Of a stretch of DNA of 41,262 nucleotides, positions 9,738 through 18,406 are shown piece by piece. Under the pieces are notes generated by a model. That model was not told the origin of the DNA and ran no database searches. It saw nothing but the letters and a program-made list of their open reading frames with translations. The first letter of the stretch is position 1; the number at the start of each line of letters is the position of its first letter. The position numbers and the translations under genes were made by a program. The DNA is from Rhodocyclaceae bacterium (GTDB lineage: Bacteria > Pseudomonadota > Gammaproteobacteria > Burkholderiales > Rhodocyclaceae): NCBI GenBank assembly GCA_025353195.1, contig JANXRC010000112.1, forward strand, positions 1 to 41,262, written 5' to 3'.

Positions 9738-10825
9738 GTGTTTACCACCTTGATGCTGGGGAACTTGCTGGTGTGGTCCTTGGCCCGCTCGGCGATCTTC
9801 ACCGCGATGCGCCGCGCGATGGTCTTGTAGATCTGTGTCGCCGGTCCTTCCGGATCGGCCTCGACGGTCGGCTTGCCATCGTCCATCTGCATGCGGATCG
9901 CCATGTCGAGCGGCAGGGCGCCGAGCATTTCCACGTCGTAGTCCCTGGCCATCCGGTCGCCGCCGCCGGAACCGAAAATGGGTTCGGCGTGGCCGCACTT
10001 GGAGCAGATGTGAATGCTCATGTTCTCGACGATGCCGAGGATCGGGATGCCGACCTTCTCGAACATCTTGAGGCCCTTCCTCGCATCCAGCAGGGCGATG
10101 TCCTGCGGCGTGGTGACGATGATGGCGCCGGTCACCGGCACCTGTTGCGCCAGCGTCAGCTGGATGTCGCCGGTGCCGGGCGGCATGTCGATGACGAGGT
10201 AATCCACATCGCGCCAGCGCGTCTCGGTCAGCAGTTGGGTCAGCGCCTGCGTCACCATCGGGCCGCGCCAGACCATGGGCTGCTCGGGATCGATCAGGAA
10301 GCCGATCGACATGGCCTGGATGCCGTGCGCATCCATCGGCTCGAGGCCCTTGCCATCGGCCGACTCGGGACGGCCGCTGGCGATGCCCAGCATCTGCGGC
10401 AGCGAGGGGCCATAAATGTCGGCATCGAGCAGGCCCACCGTGGCGCCTTCAGCGGCCAGTGCCAGCGCCAGATTGACCGCCGTGGTCGATTTGCCGACGC
10501 CGCCCTTGCCGCTGGCCACCGCAATGATGTTCTTGACGCCCGGAACCAGCTTGACGCCCTTCTGCACGGCGTGCGTGACCACCTTCGAATAGACGTTGGC
10601 GCTGATATTGCCGATGCCGGGGACGGTCTTCAACTGCGCAATCACTGCCGCGCGCAAGCCTTCGATCTGGCTCTTCGCCGGGTAGCCGAGTTCGACGTCG
10701 AGCGACACATCGCCGCCAGTGACGCGGATGTTCTTGGCGCTGCGGCTGCTGACCAGATCCTTGCCGGTGTTGGCATCGACCACAGTCTTGAGCGCAGCCT
10801 GAATGGTTTGTTCGTTGATGGACAT
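9734..10825 (-). CDS. apbC: Iron-sulfur cluster carrier protein (Mrp/NBP35 family ATPase)
   Basis: 363 aa; IIAVASGKGGVGKSTTAVNLALALA, VENMSIHICSKCGHAEPIFGSGGG. Confidence 0.95.
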   Translation of the reverse strand: MSINEQTIQAALKTVVDANTGKDLVSSRSAKNIRVTGGDVSLDVELGYPAKSQIEGLRAAVIAQLKTVPGIGNISANVYSKVVTHAVQKGVKLVPGVKNIIAVASGKGGVGKSTTAVNLALALAAEGATVGLLDADIYGPSLPQMLGIASGRPESADGKGLEPMDAHGIQAMSIGFLIDPEQPMVWRGPMVTQALTQLLTETRWRDVDYLVIDMPPGTGDIQLTLAQQVPVTGAIIVTTPQDIALLDARKGLKMFEKVGIPILGIVENMSIHICSKCGHAEPIFGSGGGDRMARDYDVEMLGALPLDMAIRMQMDDGKPTVEADPEGPATQIYKTIARRIAVKIAERAKDHTSKFPSIKVVNT

Positions 10826-10934
10826 GAAAGGCCTTTGATGATGACGAAGAGTGGGGAGGAAATCGCGAGCGGCGGATTATCACCCGGAACCGTCACGTCA
10901 TACCCGAGTGAATTAGTCGGGATTATATATTATC

Positions 10935-10978
10935 CGGAGTGGCTTTGCCCGCGTCGTTTGCGGGCTTAGCCCACTCCG
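10935..10978. terminator. Long imperfect hairpin between the histidine kinase 3' end and the apbC upstream region
   Basis: CGGAGTGGcttTGCCCGCgtcgtttGCGGGCttagCCCACTCCG; imperfect nested stems. No strong U-tract, so it could be a REP-like element rather than a terminator. Confidence 0.4.
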
Positions 10979-11032
10979 CAGGGGCATCATCAGGTTCGGC
11001 TGATTTTCCATCTTCGCCGACGGCGATCGGGA

Positions 11033-12352
11033 TCAGCCGGGCGATGCGCTCGCTTCGGCCAGCGGCAGTTCGACCCAGAAGGTGCTGCCAATGCCATCGA
11101 CGGACTCGAAGCCGATTCGGCCTCTCATTCTCTCGATCAGCCGCTTCGACATCACGAGTCCGAGGCCGACGCCCTGGATCGCCCCCTCTTCCAGACCCAG
11201 ACGCGAAAATGGATCGAACAGTTCATGCTGTTTTTCTCTCGCGACCCCGACCCCGGTATCGGCGACGAGGATGCGCAGATAGGCCGTGCCGGCTGGCTGG
11301 CACCAGATCCTCACGGTGCCGCCGGCACGATTGAACTTGACGGCATTGGATAGCAGATTCAGCAGCACCTCCTTGACCAGAACCCGGTCCGCCCACACCG
11401 CCCGGTCCGCGCCGACGCCGCAGTCATTGACCAGCCCGACGCTGTTTTTTTGCGCTTCCAGCTCGATGATCGACAGACAGGGCGCGATGACTTGTTCCGT
11501 AACGACGGGCTCGATGTTCAGCGACAGTTCGCCCGTCTCGGCGCGGCTCATCTCCAGCACCTGGGTCAGCAGATCCCCCAGATGCAGCCCCGCCGCGAGG
11601 ATGTTCCTGGCGCCTTTCTGCTGTTCATCGCTCAGCGGATGCTCCTTGTCGCCGCCAAGCCGTTCGGCAAAGCCGAGGATCGCATCCAGCGGCGCGCGAA
11701 ACTCGTGGCTCATCGACTGCAGAAACACGGCCTTGGCCCGGCTCGATTGCTCTGCTGCGTGCTGCGCCTGGCGCAGATGCGCCTTGACCCGCGCCCGGTC
11801 GCGTGCCACGACAACCCCCGCCAGGACCACCATCCCGGCGGATCCCAGCATCGAAGTCAGCATCACTCCGGGAGCGTCCGACGCGGCAATGAAACTCACG
11901 GGAACCCAGCCCATCGTCGTCGACAAATAGAGGAGCACCAACGCCGCCGCCAGCGCCACGCCCGTGACCAGGAGGATGGCGGCATTGCCGAAGGTGCTCT
12001 GCATGGCAAGGTTGGCGAGAAATCCCGGCAGTGCGATCGAGATGATGCCGCCGGTCAGGAAGGCCCATACCCCGATGATCAGAACGCCGCCGAAGTTGGC
12101 CACCACCAGGCCGAGGGTAATGTCTCCCGTGGCACGAATCAGGATCGCGCCGAGCACCGGAGTCAGAATGCCGGCCGCGAACAGGGCATATTCCACCGCC
12201 GGGAGATGCCCGCGCACCACGACGACGCCCAACAGCATCAGCGAAACGACCAGCGAGATAGTCAGCAGGGACTTGGCGATGCCCCTGTGACGCGTGTTCT
12301 TGCGCGGATCATCACGGCCTTCGGGCGGCACAAACCAATCGATCACATCCAT
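11033..12352 (-). CDS. Membrane sensor histidine kinase (HisKA + HATPase_c), no adjacent response regulator
   Basis: 439 aa; several TM segments, H-box SMSHEFRAPLDAILGFAE, N-box NLLSNAVKFN, G boxes DTGVGV and GVGLGLVMSKRL. Confidence 0.9.
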   Translation of the reverse strand: MDVIDWFVPPEGRDDPRKNTRHRGIAKSLLTISLVVSLMLLGVVVVRGHLPAVEYALFAAGILTPVLGAILIRATGDITLGLVVANFGGVLIIGVWAFLTGGIISIALPGFLANLAMQSTFGNAAILLVTGVALAAALVLLYLSTTMGWVPVSFIAASDAPGVMLTSMLGSAGMVVLAGVVVARDRARVKAHLRQAQHAAEQSSRAKAVFLQSMSHEFRAPLDAILGFAERLGGDKEHPLSDEQQKGARNILAAGLHLGDLLTQVLEMSRAETGELSLNIEPVVTEQVIAPCLSIIELEAQKNSVGLVNDCGVGADRAVWADRVLVKEVLLNLLSNAVKFNRAGGTVRIWCQPAGTAYLRILVADTGVGVAREKQHELFDPFSRLGLEEGAIQGVGLGLVMSKRLIERMRGRIGFESVDGIGSTFWVELPLAEASASPG

Positions 12353-12527
12353 GTAGCAATCCCCCTCGCGGCCCCGACAAGGCCGTCAATATCCATCGGT
12401 GAAGCCCATTTTATTGACGGTCCAATCCGCCACATAGGACATATGACCGCCCATGCGATCGATTCTCGGCAAGGAAGACCCTATGCACAATAGGTGATTC
12501 GGTGCATACGAAACCGGCAGATGCGGC

Positions 12528-12813
12528 GCCGTATCACCAGCGCCGACTCCTGGGTTTCCCTCTCCGCGGAGATGCCGGGACTCGCCCCGGCGGGCGAGAT
12601 ACTTTCTTGTGATGCGACAAGAAAGTACCCAAAGAAGCGCACCCCCGCCGCCTCGGCCCTGCGGGCTGCCCTCGCTGCGGAAGGCCCGCCGGGCCGGTCG
12701 CTAAACTCGCTGCGCTCAGACAACGCGACCGGACTTCCCCCGGCGTACCTTCCTCGCTCGGCGGGTCAGAGGGGGAATGAAAGTCGTCGCGCGTGTGAGG
12801 CCGTGGCAAGAAT
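12528..12813 (+). repeat. Left arm of ~290-bp inverted repeat flanking the HIRAN gene
   Basis: GCCGTATCACCAGCGCCGACTCCTGGGT...GAGATGCCGGGACTCGCCCCGGCGGGCGAG...CGCTGCGGAAGGCCCGCCGGGCCGGTCGCTAAACT...CCTTCCTCGCTCGGCGGG...GGCCGTGGCAAGAAT reads almost identically in the reverse complement of 13812-14111. Confidence 0.93.
12600..12627. repeat. Hairpin inside the left repeat arm (11-bp perfect stem, 6-nt loop)
   Basis: TACTTTCTTGT-gatgcg-ACAAGAAAGTA. Confidence 0.9.
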
Positions 12814-12904
12814 GAACGCGACGCTGGCCTTATTGCTCCACTTACGCATGGGCCCTTTCATGACGGTGATATAGTCCAATCAATTCAATTCCAGGAGCAA
12901 ACAA

Positions 12905-13753
12905 ATGCACTGGATCATCGTTATCGGCATCATCGCCTTTCTCTTCTATGCACTGACGCGCAAGAGTCCGGGCACCAAGCCTTCCGGCAAATCAAGCTCT
13001 GGTGGCAAATCAGCGGGGCAGGGCACCAAGTTCCTGCCACCGATCCCCGAGGGCTTTCAAATCTTCAATGGACGGTTGGCCGTCGCAGGTGTCGAACACA
13101 GGCGCGATGATGCCATCCGCTTCGCCGGAGCTTCCGACCAGACGCTTGCGCTGGAACGCGAATCCGACAACACGCACGATGCGAACGCCATCAAGATCAT
13201 TGGCGTGTCACGCGGCACGCGCTGCTTTATCGGATACGTCCCCAAAGAAGTCGCCGAACAGATCGTCGGCAGCGGCCTTGTGGATGCCGTTCAACCGCGC
13301 TTGGAACGCATTTGGCGCACCGACAACGGCTTCGTCGATGTCACCTTCCAGATCGTCGGCCCGAAGGACAAGAGAGCACAATACGAAGACTTCCTGAACA
13401 ACAAGCCTGCCGACGCTTGGCAGAAGGAATGTTTGAAGTTCTTTGGGTTGCCAGTCTCCAAGGGACTCACCCTTGCACAGGCCGCGCAGATCATCGCGGT
13501 ACACCGCAAGAAACTGGAAATCGAAGACAAGACCCAACTCGACGAGTGGGATGCCTACGAGGAAATCTGCGAACAGTTCGACGAAGCCGATTTCCGAGAG
13601 GAGTTCGAATTAAAAAAGGTAAGTGCCAAGGCGCTTAAAGAAGCACTGGAGGCGTTGAAGCAGGAAGGTGACACGATGCGTTCGCTAGCCGGTGACATCG
13701 ACAAAGTTGTTGATAAGGTCATTGCTTTGAAGCCCGAGTTGGAGAAGAAATAG
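12905..13753 (+). CDS. Membrane-anchored HIRAN-domain protein
   Basis: 282 aa; N-terminal TM WIIVIGIIAFLFYAL; HIRAN-like VAGVEHRRDDAIRFAGASDQTLALERESDNTHDANAIKIIG...RCFIGYVPKEVAEQI; acidic/coiled C-terminus. RBS-like ccaggagcaaacaaATG. Confidence 0.8.
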   Translation: MHWIIVIGIIAFLFYALTRKSPGTKPSGKSSSGGKSAGQGTKFLPPIPEGFQIFNGRLAVAGVEHRRDDAIRFAGASDQTLALERESDNTHDANAIKIIGVSRGTRCFIGYVPKEVAEQIVGSGLVDAVQPRLERIWRTDNGFVDVTFQIVGPKDKRAQYEDFLNNKPADAWQKECLKFFGLPVSKGLTLAQAAQIIAVHRKKLEIEDKTQLDEWDAYEEICEQFDEADFREEFELKKVSAKALKEALEALKQEGDTMRSLAGDIDKVVDKVIALKPELEKK

Positions 13754-13811
13754 TGGCGGCGGATTAGCTGGCGGTCACACGCGATAAAAAGTCAGCTTTT
13801 GAATTGAATTG

Positions 13812-14111
13812 ATTCTTGCCACGGCCTGACACGCGCGACGGCTTTCATTCCCCTCTGTCCCGCCGAGCGAGGAAGGTTCGCCGGGGGTCGTCCGGTCGCG
13901 TTGTCCGACGACGGCCGTTTTTTGGCCGGCTAGTTTAGCGACCGGCCCGGCGGGCCTTCCGCAGCGAGGGTAGCCCGAAGGGCTGGGGCGGCGGGGCACG
14001 CTTCTTTGGGTACTTTCTTGTCGTGCAACAAGAAAGTACCTCGCCCGCCGGGGCGAGTCCCGGCATCTCCGTTGAGGAAGAAGACCCAGGAGTCGGCGCT
14101 AGCGATACGGC
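13812..14111 (-). repeat. Right arm of the inverted repeat flanking the HIRAN gene
   Basis: Reverse complement matches 12528-12813, with a small internal replacement (an arm-specific GGCCGTTTTTTGGCC-containing stretch near 13910-13935). Confidence 0.93.
14009..14040. repeat. Hairpin inside the right repeat arm (13-bp perfect stem, 6-nt loop)
   Basis: GGTACTTTCTTGT-cgtgca-ACAAGAAAGTACC; same position as 12600-12627 in the other arm. Confidence 0.9.
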
Positions 14112-14179
14112 ACCCCGCGCCGGTACAATGCACCCCTTGAGATGCGGCCGCCGCCGCCAGCACCCGGAAAGACCGTGTC

Positions 14180-16333
14180 ATGACCCGCAAGATTCTCCTT
14201 ACCGCCGCCCTGCCCTATGCCAACGGCGCGATTCACCTCGGCCATCTGGTCGAATACATCCAGACCGATATCTGGACCCGCTTCCAGAAGATGCGCGGCC
14301 ATGAATGCTGGTTCGTCTGCGCCGACGACACCCATGGCACGCCGATCATGCTGCGTGCGGAAAAGGAAGGCATCACGCCGGAACAGTTGATCGAGCGCGT
14401 GCACGCCGAACATTCCCGCGATTTCGCCGGTTTCCATGTCGCCTTCGACAATTACTACACCACCCATTCGGACGAAACACGCCACTACTCCGAAGACATT
14501 TTCACCAAGCTCAAGGCCGCCGGCCTGATCGAAATCCGCTCGATCGAGCAGTACTACGATCCGGTCAAGCAGATGTTCCTGCCGGACCGCTTCATCAAGG
14601 GCGAGTGCCCGAAGTGCGGGACCAAGGACCAGTACGGCGATGCCTGCGAATCCTGCGGCGCAGCCTACGCGCCGACCGACCTGAAGAATCCCTACTCGGC
14701 GGTATCGGGTGCGCAGCCGGTACTGAAGTCGTCCGACCACTATTTCTTCAAGCTCTCCGACCCGCGCTGCCAGGACTTCCTGCGGCAGTGGACGCAGCAG
14801 GAAGAGCGGCTGCAACCGGAGGCCGCCAACAAGCTGCAGGAATGGCTGGGCGCGCCCGGCGAGAATAAGCTCACCGACTGGGACATCTCGCGCGACGCGC
14901 CCTACTTCGGCTTCGAGATTCCCGGCGCGCCGGGAAAATTCTTCTACGTCTGGCTCGACGCGCCGATCGGTTACATGGGTTCGTTCAAGAACTTCTGCGA
15001 CAGGAAGGGGCTCGATTTCGACGAGTTCTGGGGCAAGGATTCGAAGGCCGAGCTGTATCACTTCATCGGCAAGGACATCCTCTACTTCCATGCCCTGTTC
15101 TGGCCGGCGGAACTGGCGCATGCCGGCTACCGGACGCCGACCAAGGTCTTCGCCCACGGCTTCCTGACCGTCGACGGCGCCAAGATGTCGAAGTCGCGCG
15201 GCACCTTCATCACCGCCGAGAGCTACCTGACGCAGGGGCTCAATCCGGAATGGCTGCGCTACTACTTCGCCGCCAAGCTCAACGGCAGCATGGAAGACAT
15301 CGACCTCAACCTCGAGGACTTCACCCAGCGCGTGAATTCCGACCTGATCGGCAAGTACATCAACATCGCCAGCCGCGCGGCGGGATTCATTGCAAAGCGT
15401 TTTGACGGCAAGTTGCAGCGGGAGCACGTCATCGCCCGATTCAAGGCGGAATTGCCGGGATTGATGGAGGCTGCCGATGAAATCGCCGGGTATTACGAGG
15501 GCCGTGATACGGCGCGCGCCCTGCGCCGTGTCATGGCGCTAGCCGACCAGATCAATCAGTACGTGGACAGGAACCAGCCCTGGGTACTGGCCAAGCAGGA
15601 GGGACAGGACGCCAAGCTGCACGAGGTCTGCACGCTGCTGATCAATGCCTTCCGCCTGCTAACCATCTACCTCAAGCCGGTGCTGCCCAAGCTGGCGCAA
15701 CGCGCCGAGGAGTTCCTCAACGTCGCCCCGTTGCATTGGGCGGATGCCGGCCATCTGCTGCCGATCAGCCACCCGATCAACCCCTACGAACATCTGATGC
15801 AGCGCATCGACGCGAAGCAGATCGACGCACTGATCGCCGCCAACCGCGAATCGTTGGAGCCCACCGCCGTAGCGCCGGCGCCGTCCCCGGGGATACCGCT
15901 TCGCGTAACTCCTGAGCCGCACTCGCCGCAACGTCACGCCCAGCACCAGCAGGCCACGGAGGACAAGGTGCAGGCACAGACCAGCCCCGTGGAACCCGCT
16001 ATCTCGATCGACGACTTCAGCAAGGTCGACCTGCGCATCGCCCGCATCGCCGACGCGCAGCACGTCGAAGGCGCCGACAAGCTGATCCGCCTCACACTGG
16101 ATCTCGGCGAGGGTGACACGCGCAATGTCTTCGCCGGCATCAAGTCAGCCTACGATCCGGCACAGCTGGTCGGGCGGCTCACGGTTATGGTGGCCAACCT
16201 CGCGCCGCGCAAGATGAAGTTCGGCCTGAGCGAGGGCATGGTGCTGGCCGCGTCGGACACCGACGGCAAGTCGCCCGGTCTGTTTCTGCTTTCGCCCGAC
16301 AGCGGCGCGCAGCCGGGCATGCGCGTGAAGTAA
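14180..16333 (+). CDS. metG: Methionyl-tRNA synthetase
   Basis: 717 aa; [36 protein letters not shown] zinc site, [10 protein letters not shown] (KMSKS), C-terminal tRNA-binding domain [12 protein letters not shown]...[15 protein letters not shown]. Confidence 0.98.
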   Translation: MTRKILLTAALPYANGAIHLGHLVEYIQTDIWTRFQKMRGHECWFVCADDTHGTPIMLRAEKEGITPEQLIERVHAEHSRDFAGFHVAFDNYYTTHSDETRHYSEDIFTKLKAAGLIEIRSIEQYYDPVKQMFLPDRFIKGECPKCGTKDQYGDACESCGAAYAPTDLKNPYSAVSGAQPVLKSSDHYFFKLSDPRCQDFLRQWTQQEERLQPEAANKLQEWLGAPGENKLTDWDISRDAPYFGFEIPGAPGKFFYVWLDAPIGYMGSFKNFCDRKGLDFDEFWGKDSKAELYHFIGKDILYFHALFWPAELAHAGYRTPTKVFAHGFLTVDGAKMSKSRGTFITAESYLTQGLNPEWLRYYFAAKLNGSMEDIDLNLEDFTQRVNSDLIGKYINIASRAAGFIAKRFDGKLQREHVIARFKAELPGLMEAADEIAGYYEGRDTARALRRVMALADQINQYVDRNQPWVLAKQEGQDAKLHEVCTLLINAFRLLTIYLKPVLPKLAQRAEEFLNVAPLHWADAGHLLPISHPINPYEHLMQRIDAKQIDALIAANRESLEPTAVAPAPSPGIPLRVTPEPHSPQRHAQHQQATEDKVQAQTSPVEPAISIDDFSKVDLRIARIADAQHVEGADKLIRLTLDLGEGDTRNVFAGIKSAYDPAQLVGRLTVMVANLAPRKMKFGLSEGMVLAASDTDGKSPGLFLLSPDSGAQPGMRVK
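15875..15911 (-). repeat. Small dispersed repeat, copy inside metG
   Basis: Reverse complement GAGTTACGCGAAGCGGTATCCCCGGGGACGGCGCCGG matches bioF 8902-8938 at 35/37 positions. Confidence 0.88.
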
Positions 16334-16605
16334 TGGAAGTTCGACGGTTGGTCATCACCGGCTTTGTTCAAGGCGTCGGTTTCCGCTATGCGATGATGGC
16401 GCAGGCCCGCCTGCATGGCGTGAACGGCTGGGTGCGCAACCGTCGCGACGGCAGCGTCGAGGCCACGATCGCCGGCAGCGCAGGCCAAGTCGAGGAGATG
16501 CTGGCATGGAGCCGTATCGGCCCGGCCGGCGCCACAGTCGATAAGGTCATGGTTGAAACCGCCAGCGGCGAATACACGGACTTCGAATTGCGGCCGACCG
16601 CTTGA
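16333..16605 (+). CDS. acyP: Acylphosphatase
   Basis: 90 aa; VQGVGFRYAMMAQARLHGVNGWVRNRRDGSVEA; start shares 1 nt with the metG stop (taATG). Confidence 0.95.
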   Translation: MEVRRLVITGFVQGVGFRYAMMAQARLHGVNGWVRNRRDGSVEATIAGSAGQVEEMLAWSRIGPAGATVDKVMVETASGEYTDFELRPTA

Positions 16606-16667
16606 ATTGCGGCAAATAGCCACAACATAAACGAGGTTTCCACAATCACTACCTAAGGAGTTCCATC

Positions 16668-17264
16668 ATGGCCGTACTCGTTGGCAAAAAAGCCCCCGAC
16701 TTCATCGCGAATGCTGTTTTCGGCAACAATGAAATCAAGGAGCTCCAGCTGTCCTCGTACAGTGGCAAGCACGTTGTGCTGTTCTTTTATCCGCTCGATT
16801 TCACCTTTGTCTGCCCCTCGGAACTGATTGCTTTCGACCATCGCCTGGACGAATTCAAGAAGCGCGGCGTCGAAGTCATCGGCTGCTCGATCGATTCGCA
16901 ATTCACGCACCTGGCATGGAAGAATACGCCGGTGAACAACGGCGGCATCGGCCAGGTCGGCTACCCGCTGGTGGCCGACATCAATCACGCCATCTGCCAG
17001 GCCTATGACGTCGAAGCGGCGGGCGGCGTGGCCTTCCGCGGCTCCTTCCTGATCGACAAGGCCGGCGTGGTGCAGCACCAGGTGGTGAACAACCTGCCGC
17101 TGGGGCGCAACATCGACGAAATGCTGCGCATGATCGACGCCCTGCAATTCACCGAAGAACACGGCGAGGTCTGCCCGGCCGGCTGGCAGAAGGGCAAGAA
17201 GGGCATGAGCGCCTCGACCGCAGGCGTCGCCAAATACCTGGCCGAAAACGCTGCTGCGCTCTAG
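16668..17264 (+). CDS. Typical 2-Cys peroxiredoxin (AhpC/TSA)
   Basis: 198 aa; [17 protein letters not shown] (peroxidatic Cys), [14 protein letters not shown] (resolving Cys). Confidence 0.96.
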   Translation: MAVLVGKKAPDFIANAVFGNNEIKELQLSSYSGKHVVLFFYPLDFTFVCPSELIAFDHRLDEFKKRGVEVIGCSIDSQFTHLAWKNTPVNNGGIGQVGYPLVADINHAICQAYDVEAAGGVAFRGSFLIDKAGVVQHQVVNNLPLGRNIDEMLRMIDALQFTEEHGEVCPAGWQKGKKGMSASTAGVAKYLAENAAAL

Positions 17265-17293
17265 GAAATAGCAACTCTCCGGCTGCAACCGGC

Positions 17294-17327
17294 AAGCCGC
17301 TCCCATTCAAGGGGCGGCTTTTTCTTT
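17294..17327 (+). terminator. Rho-independent terminator of the peroxiredoxin gene
   Basis: AAGCCGCTCCC-attcaa-GGGGCGGCTT followed by TTTCTTT. Confidence 0.85.
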
Positions 17328-17510
17328 GCGCAGCGGGGCACCGCGCAACGTTGCAAAGAAGCAATACCGCCTTTGCTCGGTCATCCCATTGCCCTTTCTG
17401 GCGTGACCCCGATGATCCATACTGCATTCGGGGATGACTACTCCCATCTGCGGCGCCGTCGAAGAGCACGAGCCTGGATCCGGCATCGCTGGAAATCAGC
17501 CATCCCATTT

Positions 17511-17544
17511 CAACCACGGGAAATCGTGGGGTTGGTATTTTTTT
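17511..17544 (+). terminator. Intrinsic-terminator-like hairpin in the leader of the FeeM-like gene
   Basis: CAACCACG-ggaaat-CGTGG(g)GTTG followed by GTATTTTTTT; the U-tract ends 22 nt before ATG 17567. Confidence 0.65.
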
Positions 17545-17566
17545 AACCAAAAATGGAGACTTAACA

Positions 17567-18352
17567 ATGGAGCTGATTGCTGGCTTGGAATCTGAGCATC
17601 AAATCGCGGTGGCGCCTCTTGGCCGTTCCCTGTCCGTAACGAAGGAGCCGCTGTCGCAACCGAGCGTGACAGAGGAAAGATTGCCGTTCACCGTCAGGAT
17701 CGTGCGTAACGAGCAGGATCTCGACAAGGCGGTCTTGATCCGCCACTCGGCCTATGGGCGTCATATCCCGGAGGTCGCGGCATTGCTGGAGAAAGCCGAG
17801 GACTACGACAGCGAACCCGGTTCTGCGGTACTGCTGGCGGAATCCAAGCTGGATGGTTCACCTCTGGGCACGATGCGGATCCAGACCAACCGCTACCGCA
17901 AGCTGGCGCTGGAACAGTCGGCCGACTTGCCGTCATGGCTGCAAGGCAAGAGCCAGGCGGAAGCCACCCGCCTCGGCGTAATCGGCAACCGCATGGGGCG
18001 ACTGGTCAAGACAGCCCTGTTCAAGGCCTACTACCAGTATTGCGTGCTGGAGGACATCGAGTGGATGGTCATTGCCGCTCGCGCGCCACTGGATCGGCAG
18101 TACGAGGCGCTGCTGTTCCAGGATGTGCTTCCCGACGGCGGCTTCATCCCGATGCGTCATGCCGGAAATATTCCGCACCGGGTGCTGGCATTCAACATCG
18201 AGCGTGCCGACTTCAACTGGCGCCAGGCGAAGCATCCTCTGTACGGTTTCGTTGTGCTTACCCGCCATCCGGATATCGATCTCGGCGACGCAGGCAACCC
18301 GGCGTTTGCCGACAGGCATTACCCATCAATGGCTGGCGCCAGGAAGAACTGA
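17567..18352 (+). CDS. FeeM-like N-acyl amino acid synthase / GNAT-fold acyltransferase
   Basis: 261 aa; IRHSAYGRHIP, AEDYDSEPGSAVLLAESKLDGSPLGTMRIQTNRY, EATRLGV, GFIPMRHAGNIPHRVLAF; resembles the FeeM/autoinducer-synthase-like family. Confidence 0.75.
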   Translation: MELIAGLESEHQIAVAPLGRSLSVTKEPLSQPSVTEERLPFTVRIVRNEQDLDKAVLIRHSAYGRHIPEVAALLEKAEDYDSEPGSAVLLAESKLDGSPLGTMRIQTNRYRKLALEQSADLPSWLQGKSQAEATRLGVIGNRMGRLVKTALFKAYYQYCVLEDIEWMVIAARAPLDRQYEALLFQDVLPDGGFIPMRHAGNIPHRVLAFNIERADFNWRQAKHPLYGFVVLTRHPDIDLGDAGNPAFADRHYPSMAGARKN

Positions 18353-18406
18353 GGTGCGGAAGAAGGGCAGTAGAATCGCGGCCAGGGATGCCGGGGTTCT
18401 ACTGAG

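Noticed and set aside
9236-10969. 577-aa plus-strand ORF across bioF and apbC
   Set aside because: Out-of-frame/antisense translation of two well-supported genes.
12481-12874. Small ORFs within the inverted repeat arms (e.g. 126 aa, 91 aa, 80 aa)
   Set aside because: They are translations of the repeat itself with no RBS or domain support; repeats of this type often generate spurious hypothetical proteins.
17340-17510. Leader before the FeeM-like gene as a c-di-GMP (GEMM) riboswitch
   Set aside because: The conserved GEMM-I motifs are not seen; only generic hairpins and the terminator-like element remain.
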